A stretch of 64,000 nucleotides of DNA. Source: Oscillatoria sp. CS-180. GTDB taxonomy: Bacteria > Cyanobacteriota > Cyanobacteriia > Phormidesmidales > Phormidesmidaceae. The notes under the pieces were generated by a model. It was not told the origin of the DNA. It was given only the letters and a program-made list of their open reading frames with translations, and ran no database searches. Shown here one piece after another: positions 59,421 through 64,000 of the stretch; position 1 is the first letter of the stretch, and each line of letters begins with the position of its first letter. The stretch covers positions 1 through 64,000 of the forward strand of contig NZ_JAQMUB010000100.1 of assembly GCF_028330965.1 (NCBI RefSeq), in the 5' to 3' direction. Position numbers and translations under genes: made by a program.

Positions 59421-59463
59421 GCCAAGACATAGGGGATCATTTAATGGTTCCCTATGTCTTGGC
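59421..59463. terminator. Strong bidirectional hairpin terminator
   Basis: Arms GCCAAGACATAGGG (59421-59434) and CCCTATGTCTTGGC (59450-59463) are perfect 14-bp complements with a 15-nt loop. They lie between convergent genes (regulator at 58649 and EF-hand protein at 59490). They would terminate transcription from both sides. Confidence 0.75.
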
Positions 59464-59489
59464 TAGATTGATTTTCCGGAATCGGTTCT

Positions 59490-59666
59490 TTACTTGCCGC
59501 GATAATCACGATTATGACGTTGTAATTCAGAGATGGTGACAGTGCCATCTCCATTCAGGTCTGCGCTTGCGTCTTTACGATTGGTTTGACCCTTAGCACT
59601 AGCTATAGAAGCCATGCTTAGTACAACCAGTGATCCGACCATAGCGGATAGTAGAAATCGTTTCAT
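59490..59666 (-). CDS. Secreted single EF-hand-like protein, about 58 aa
   Basis: A signal peptide (FLLSAMVGSLVVLSMASIAS, cut near ASAKG) precedes a short mature protein with one EF-hand-like loop, DLNGDGTVTISEL (Asp at 1 and 5, Glu at 12). GGAGA lies 6 nt before ATG 59666. Calcium binding is plausible; the family is not further identified. Confidence 0.7.
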   Translation of the reverse strand: MKRFLLSAMVGSLVVLSMASIASAKGQTNRKDASADLNGDGTVTISELQRHNRDYRGK

Positions 59667-59672
59667 GATCAT

Positions 59673-60446
59673 TCTCCGTGAAAGCTTAAAGAGTTTGAGA
59701 ATTCAACAAAGAGGCTTGACTCTCGTTTCATGTTTATATGATGAGTTATTAGATTAAACTTCCCCTGAAATGACGATAAATTGAACTTAATTATTGCCTT
59801 AAGAAACTTAAGAGCTAGCTTTTCAATCTGAATAGAAAATTATTTGCCTCTTTTAATCAAGCGCTGTCATATCAAGAATTTAATTTCTCAGCTAGCCGTG
59901 GGCACTGACGTAGCCCACTTTGTTTTGCTGGTAATAGACGAACTGTGATGCTCTAAATATTTGTGATGACTAAGGTAGTGAGAAACAATAACTTCGCGAG
60001 GCTGAGCGACTGTGTGGGCTGACCTTGACTCAGCCTAAACCTTAGTGGTGCAGAAAACTTTTGTGAGTCTCACTATGGACAGCTTTGACGGTCTACGCAT
60101 TGAAATGAGCGAGCAATAAGGCCCCCGCAGCTCCGAAACAAAGTATCGCGAAAGTTTGTCTCATAGTATTTAGCGCCTCTCTGCTTAAACCTCTGAAAGA
60201 AGTTTAAGTTTGTTACGGTAGTCCTAAAGCTGTAAGGGTTATCAGTTAGACACCGCGATCGCATCGGCTAGTTGCCAGATATCCTTACCTTTTAAGGACT
60301 ACCCTTGTTACTTCCCTAAGTTTTATCTAAAGCTATTTAGTTTGTAGGGCAAACGAACTGGAAGTTAAGATACTGGCAGAGACTCTGTTACAGAAGCCTT
60401 TTGCTTAAATATCCTTAGGCAGCTAGCATACCACGGAGGAGCATTG
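59673..60446. other. 775-bp gene-free AT-rich stretch with imperfect inverted repeats
   Basis: No coding frame is convincing here. Two structures stand out: CTTAAAC (60184-60190) with GTTTAAG (60202-60208), and GGTAGTCCT (60217-60225) with AGGACTACC (60295-60303), the second arms about 70 bp apart. Their role is unknown. They may be termination or processing sites for the permease transcript or the remains of a small mobile element. Confidence 0.35.
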
Positions 60447-61748
60447 TCAAGATTTTGGGTGCGCCTTGAGAAATAGATTCTCTCCTAGGAATGTTAGAAA
60501 CAAGCTTGTTCCAGCGATAAGCAAAATGATTGGATCGGAACCGCCCTTTAAGATTACAAATGCTCCTAATACCACCATGTCAAATATGCCAGCAGCCAGA
60601 AGAATTTTGCCATCTGCATTCAATTCTTCTCTGAGGTTGCGGAACACACCCCAGTGGATGGCAATATCAATCACCAGATAGAAAATAGCTCCTAAAGATG
60701 CAATACGGCTAAGGTCAAAAAATGCCGCGAGAATTGCTGCTAAAACAACTGTATAAACTAGCGTATGAGTCTGAATATTACCGGGCATGCCAAAGTGTCT
60801 GTGAGGAATTAGGTTCATGTCAGTGAGCATAGCTAGCATCCGAGAAACTGCAAAAATGCTAGCGATAATACCTGATGTAGTGGCAATGATGGCGATCGCC
60901 ACAGTGAACCAAACACCGTACTGCCCTAGTGCGGGTCTTGCTGCCTCTGCTAGTGCAAAGTTCTTTGATTGAATAATCTGGTCTAGTGACAGATTGGAGG
61001 CCACTGCAAATACGACCAGTAGATAAACTATGGTGCAGATGAGGAGTGAAGCAGCGATGGCTCGGCCTACATTTTTGCGAGGATTTTTGACCTCATCACC
61101 GCTCGTTGTAATCGTTGTAAATCCTTTATAAGATAAAATCGCGATCGCAACGCCTGCTAAGAATCCGCTTCCCGGTAAAATATTCTCAGAACCTGCGCCA
61201 ATAGTGGGTTCAAAGGAAAAGCCTGCCGCCCAAAGTGTAATAACCGCAAAGACAATAATCCCGCCGATCTTCAGAAAAGCGGTAATTTGTGACAAAGATC
61301 CAATCACTCTATTGCCGGAAAGATTTACTAGAAAAGCAACTGCAATTAATCCAACAGCCAAAACTGGCACTAGAGGACTATCGTCTTTGACGTCAAACAA
61401 TTGAAGGGTGTAAGTTCCAAAGGTACGGCCTACTAAACTTTCATTAATGACCATCGAAAATACCATGAGCAGAGCACAGGCTCCGGTCATGTTGCTATGG
61501 CCATAAATCTCCTTCAGATACATCGCGATGCCACCGGCTGAAGGGTAGGCGTTAGCGAGCTTGATGTAGGAGTAGGCGCTAAAACCACTTACGATTGCTG
61601 CGGTTAAGAAGGCTAAAGGAAATAGCGCCCCGGCCAGTTCTGCTACTTGTCCTGTGAGCGCAAAGATACCAGCGCCGATCATGACGCCTGTTCCCATTGA
61701 GATGGTGCCTAAAAGTGATAGACTGCCAGATTGATATTGACTATGCAT
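60447..61748 (-). CDS. APC-family amino-acid permease
   Basis: Twelve or so hydrophobic segments with the APC hallmarks: SLLGTISMGTGVMIGAGIFA (TM1 loop), SAYSYIKLANAYPSAGGIAM (TM2) and ISYKGFTTIT-like (ILSYKGFTTITTSGDEVKNP) in TM6. It imports or exchanges amino acids or polyamines at the inner membrane. Length (433) is typical. The substrate cannot be told from sequence alone. It lies in the same strand as the DUF5676 gene upstream (73 bp away). Confidence 0.9.
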   Translation of the reverse strand: MHSQYQSGSLSLLGTISMGTGVMIGAGIFALTGQVAELAGALFPLAFLTAAIVSGFSAYSYIKLANAYPSAGGIAMYLKEIYGHSNMTGACALLMVFSMVINESLVGRTFGTYTLQLFDVKDDSPLVPVLAVGLIAVAFLVNLSGNRVIGSLSQITAFLKIGGIIVFAVITLWAAGFSFEPTIGAGSENILPGSGFLAGVAIAILSYKGFTTITTSGDEVKNPRKNVGRAIAASLLICTIVYLLVVFAVASNLSLDQIIQSKNFALAEAARPALGQYGVWFTVAIAIIATTSGIIASIFAVSRMLAMLTDMNLIPHRHFGMPGNIQTHTLVYTVVLAAILAAFFDLSRIASLGAIFYLVIDIAIHWGVFRNLREELNADGKILLAAGIFDMVVLGAFVILKGGSDPIILLIAGTSLFLTFLGENLFLKAHPKS

Positions 61749-61820
61749 CCTAGTTTTTTGATCTACCCTGAACAGGAAAACGAGGTTTCCGATCTTAATA
61801 AGAAGAAGAATTCCTGAGCC

Positions 61821-62120
61821 TTATCTTGTCGAAAGCCGATTGTAATAGTAACCAACGAAGGCAGCAGAGAGGCCTGTTCCTAATGCAAAGAAAATCAGAC
61901 CGACAAAGAATGCCTTCCAAGTGATCGGCTGAGCAATTTCAAGTAAATCAAGATGTGAGACATAGCCAAAGAAGGCCATGGTAGACTGAGGTGCTAGTGC
62001 GACGAAAATGGCACAGACTATATAGAGCAAGCCTGCAAGCAGAGTTGTTGCAATAGAAAGCGAGCGTATATTAATAGAGAACGTCCTCCTATTATGCGGA
62101 TAAGCATTTGTTTTCATCAT
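61821..62120 (-). CDS. DUF5676-like membrane protein
   Basis: Two hydrophobic segments (SLSIATTLLAGLLYIVCAIF and FFVGLIFFALGTGLSAAFVG) with FVALAPQSTMAFFGYVSHLD between them match DUF5676 proteins, which are common in metal-resistance clusters. ATG 62120 is chosen because AGGAG lies 4 nt upstream; a GTG at 62135 is in frame. Function unknown. Confidence 0.75.
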   Translation of the reverse strand: MMKTNAYPHNRRTFSINIRSLSIATTLLAGLLYIVCAIFVALAPQSTMAFFGYVSHLDLLEIAQPITWKAFFVGLIFFALGTGLSAAFVGYYYNRLSTR

Positions 62121-62194
62121 AAATCTCCTTTTCACTATCTGCCCTTTCTACATGTCCAAAGTTTCAGTTGAACGAATACCAAATTCATCTTCAA

Positions 62195-62441
62195 CTAAGG
62201 CTTAGTGCTGCTATTGTCTTGATACTTAGCTTTTCCTAATGCTGGTAAAAAGGCCGGTGTTTTAGCTCTGTACCTAGCATATTCATCGCCAAATTCTGCG
62301 AGAGCTTCGCGTTCTTCCTGACGAGCTAGCCGAACATACATCCACACTAAAATTGGAAACATCGGCAGCGTCAAAATGGTAGGCCACTGTATCAGGAAGC
62401 CAAACATAATCAGAATAAACGCATCGTACTGAGGATGCCGC
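62195..62441 (-). pseudogene. Isoprenylcysteine-methyltransferase-like gene, C-terminal fragment
   Basis: Reading out of the insertion sequence, the frame gives RHPQYDAFILIMFGFLIQWP, then ILVWMYVRLARQEEREALAE and FGDEYARYRAKTPAFLPAL. This is the C-terminal part of ICMT/phospholipid methyltransferase-like membrane proteins (GDEYxxYxxxTPxFLP ending). The N-terminal part lies on the far side of the IS at 63765-64000. With the IS and one target copy removed, the frame joins perfectly (SYVRHPQYDAF). The gene is therefore split but otherwise intact. Confidence 0.85.
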
Positions 62442-63764
62442 CTGATTGACTGACAAAACTTAGTCTGCCGGATAGCGGTAGGTTCGGACGGTGAACTCGA
62501 TTTGATCAGCGCGCTGCCGATGTTGCTTTCTAGAGGCCATCGCGGGTTGTGAATCTCGGTGGCTGGTAAAGCGGACTTGTTGAATCAGTTGCCATCCAGA
62601 CCATAGAGCCGTTTTGACCCAGTCCCAGCCAATGCGGAAATAGCTGTTGCCTCGAAACCAGTGGGGGTCTACCCAGCGTCTGCGTCCGGTGGCGACTACT
62701 TCTAGTCCCTGAGCGGTGACATAGAGGGTGGCTACCGCCAGGATAAACCATAGCCTGGAGAGCGCACAGACGGAACGCACCTCGGAGTTTTGGACGTTCC
62801 AGCCATTGGACTGGTCATCAAGAAAATTTTCCTCGATATCGAACCGGAGGCCGTATTCTGCAAAGGTCTGTAGCGAGGTGGGTTCATCACTGACAATGGC
62901 CCAAAACTCACCGTTGAGGTTGTTCTGGCCAAAGGCCACATGCACCGGACCAAACCATTTGCCCTTGTGGAGTTTGACCGTGTGAAAGCACATCGCTTCG
63001 CCACGTTGCAGCCGAAAGTCCTTCAGTTGCCGCCACCCTTTTCCGGCTCGCCAAATCCACGTATCGCGCTTCAGCCGAATGCGGTAATGCCATCCGAGTT
63101 GGGCGGTTACCATCGTCATCGCATCGGTGTGAATAAAGCCCCGGTCGGCGAGCAAGATCACTTTGACGCCCTTGGGTAACCGCTCCGCAGCTTGCTGTAG
63201 CAGGTCGCGATACTCCGTCAAGGCAATCGAGGCGCTGGGATGCTCCAGTACCCGCCACACGACCGGGAGGGCGCGGCCCCGGTGGACGACGGCCAAACGC
63301 ACCAAACAATATTCATCCCAGAACATGGAGGTGTCGAGGCTGAGATAAACTACGTCTTCTTGCCAGTCGGCTAGGGCGGCTTGAATCAGCGGTCTATAGA
63401 GGCGGTGCGTGTTGATTCGGCTGTTGTGCAACCAGCGACTGAGACGACGTTGTTTACTTTGGGCCTGCTTACCGCGACACGGCATGTGCGGTAGCCAGCG
63501 CGTCAGATTGACTTCACCGCTGTGAATCAAGGCGATGACCATCCACAGGCAACTCTTCAAATGACTCAGATGAGCCCATTCAGGTGATTGACCGAGCCAG
63601 GTTTCCAAGGCATGGTAAAGGCGGGAGTTTTTTTCACAGCATTCCAGGATGGGAGTGGTATCTAATCTTAGAATGCTGGCTCCCACCCAGCTTCTTGCAA
63701 ATGCTCAGCTTCCTAGAACAAAAGCGCTTCAGCCGTTTTTGAACAACTTTTGTCAGTCAACCAG
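62442..63764. mobile_element. Complete IS4-type insertion sequence, 1323 bp
   Basis: Ends are CTGATTGACTGACAAAACTT (left, 62442) and, inverted, CTGGTTGACTGACAAAAGTT (right, 63764): 18 of 20 match. It is flanked by a 9-bp target duplication GGATGCCGC (62433-62441 and 63765-63773). It carries one transposase gene. The intact ends and exact duplication indicate a recent insertion. Confidence 0.92.
62460..63686 (-). CDS. IS4-family transposase
   Basis: A 408-residue DDE transposase with the catalytic Asp in VYLSLDTSMF and in KVILLADRGFI, and the catalytic Glu in the YREK-like box YGLRFDIEENFLDDQS. An N-terminal helical domain is rich in Trp and His (LYHALETWLGQSPEWAHLSH). It is complete within the element. 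The C-terminus is basic (ASRKQHRQRADQ). Confidence 0.9.
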   Translation of the reverse strand: MGASILRLDTTPILECCEKNSRLYHALETWLGQSPEWAHLSHLKSCLWMVIALIHSGEVNLTRWLPHMPCRGKQAQSKQRRLSRWLHNSRINTHRLYRPLIQAALADWQEDVVYLSLDTSMFWDEYCLVRLAVVHRGRALPVVWRVLEHPSASIALTEYRDLLQQAAERLPKGVKVILLADRGFIHTDAMTMVTAQLGWHYRIRLKRDTWIWRAGKGWRQLKDFRLQRGEAMCFHTVKLHKGKWFGPVHVAFGQNNLNGEFWAIVSDEPTSLQTFAEYGLRFDIEENFLDDQSNGWNVQNSEVRSVCALSRLWFILAVATLYVTAQGLEVVATGRRRWVDPHWFRGNSYFRIGWDWVKTALWSGWQLIQQVRFTSHRDSQPAMASRKQHRQRADQIEFTVRTYRYPAD

Positions 63765-64000
63765 GGATGCCGCACATAGGAGTAGGGACCAGTAACTGCT
63801 AGAGTGCCACTGCGTTGAGCTTTATAAAGTACTCTCCAGGCAGAAGACAGGAGAATAAATCCACCTAAAATCACCAAATTACTCAGTAAGTGAATCGGAT
63901 TAAAGTGAGGATTACCCCCAAGTCCTAGAACTGTCCACCAGACATGACCAGCATCATGGGAGAAGGGATCTAAATTGGGATAACGGCTCTGTAACCAGCC
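63765..64000 (-). pseudogene. Isoprenylcysteine-methyltransferase-like gene, N-terminal side (runs off the window)
   Basis: The frame from the window edge reads LQSRYPNLDPFSHDAGHVWW, LLSNLVILGGFILLSSAWRV and ends SGTLAVTGPYSYVRHP at the IS. TGPYxYVRHPxY is the hallmark of ICMT/PEMT-type methyltransferases. Two hydrophobic segments precede it. No start is present because the gene continues past 64000. Confidence 0.85.

Noticed and set aside
60073-60264. 63-codon minus-strand frame in the gap before the permease
   Set aside because: No ribosome-binding site or recognisable domain, and it runs through the inverted repeats.
60217-60303. GGTAGTCC/GGACTACC inverted repeat considered as a riboswitch or small mobile element
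   Set aside because: Arms match only partly beyond 9 bp, and there is no target duplication or known aptamer core. It is left as an unexplained repeat.

Overview
The window looks like part of a large conjugative plasmid of a cyanobacterium, carrying a copper/metal-resistance island. HIP1 octamers (GCGATCGC) are scattered throughout, and an iteron origin sits next to a plasmid-type initiator. The transfer genes are of the cyanobacterial VirB type. No rRNA, tRNA or CRISPR array was seen.

Layout. 1-3 kb: the N-terminus of an IS630-like transposase at the edge, then a caspase-like protease fused to a Ski2-like helicase (possible defence effector). 3.5-6.5 kb: a hypothetical membrane protein and a minus-strand trio (helical DNA-binding protein, ParA-like ATPase, membrane coiled-coil protein) that resembles R388 StbABC or RP4 TraKLM. 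6.49-7.08 kb: a non-coding array with a CCTGAC-like core every 12 bp, about 50 units, abutting the start of the trio. 7.1-9.2 kb: a likely oriT region, then a MobC-like protein and a relaxase. 9.2-11.1 kb: initiator protein and oriV with two blocks of alternating iterons. 11.1-14.4 kb: two convergent, paralogous primase-like proteins. 14.5-18.5 kb: small regulators, small hypotheticals, a signal peptidase and an OmpR-type regulator. 18.7-37.4 kb: a type IV secretion operon (VirB2, B3, B4, a repeat-rich B5 candidate, B6, B8, B10, B9/TraK, a novel exported protein, VirD4, and a GH19+M23 lytic protein). No VirB11 or VirB7 was recognised. A conserved element built on GATATCTGCCC lies before four transfer operons and suggests a common regulator.

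37.5-59.4 kb: the metal island. It holds TolC, small membrane proteins, CopA, CopB, DUF3105, Lgt, DUF411, a cyanoexosortase, a MerR regulator, a TIGR03943 protein, an RND efflux system (adaptor, lipoprotein, pump), a two-component pair and an orphan response regulator. Six copies of an 11-bp-spaced direct repeat (ATTTCA-N5-RTTTCA) precede its transcription units and probably define one response-regulator regulon.

59.5-64 kb: a small EF-hand protein, an amino-acid permease, a DUF5676 protein, and an isoprenylcysteine-methyltransferase-like gene split by a complete IS4-type element with matching terminal repeats and a 9-bp target duplication.

Starts were moved from the longest open frame where a ribosome-binding site or domain boundary favoured it. 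All functional names are by motif and family recognition; no database search was run.
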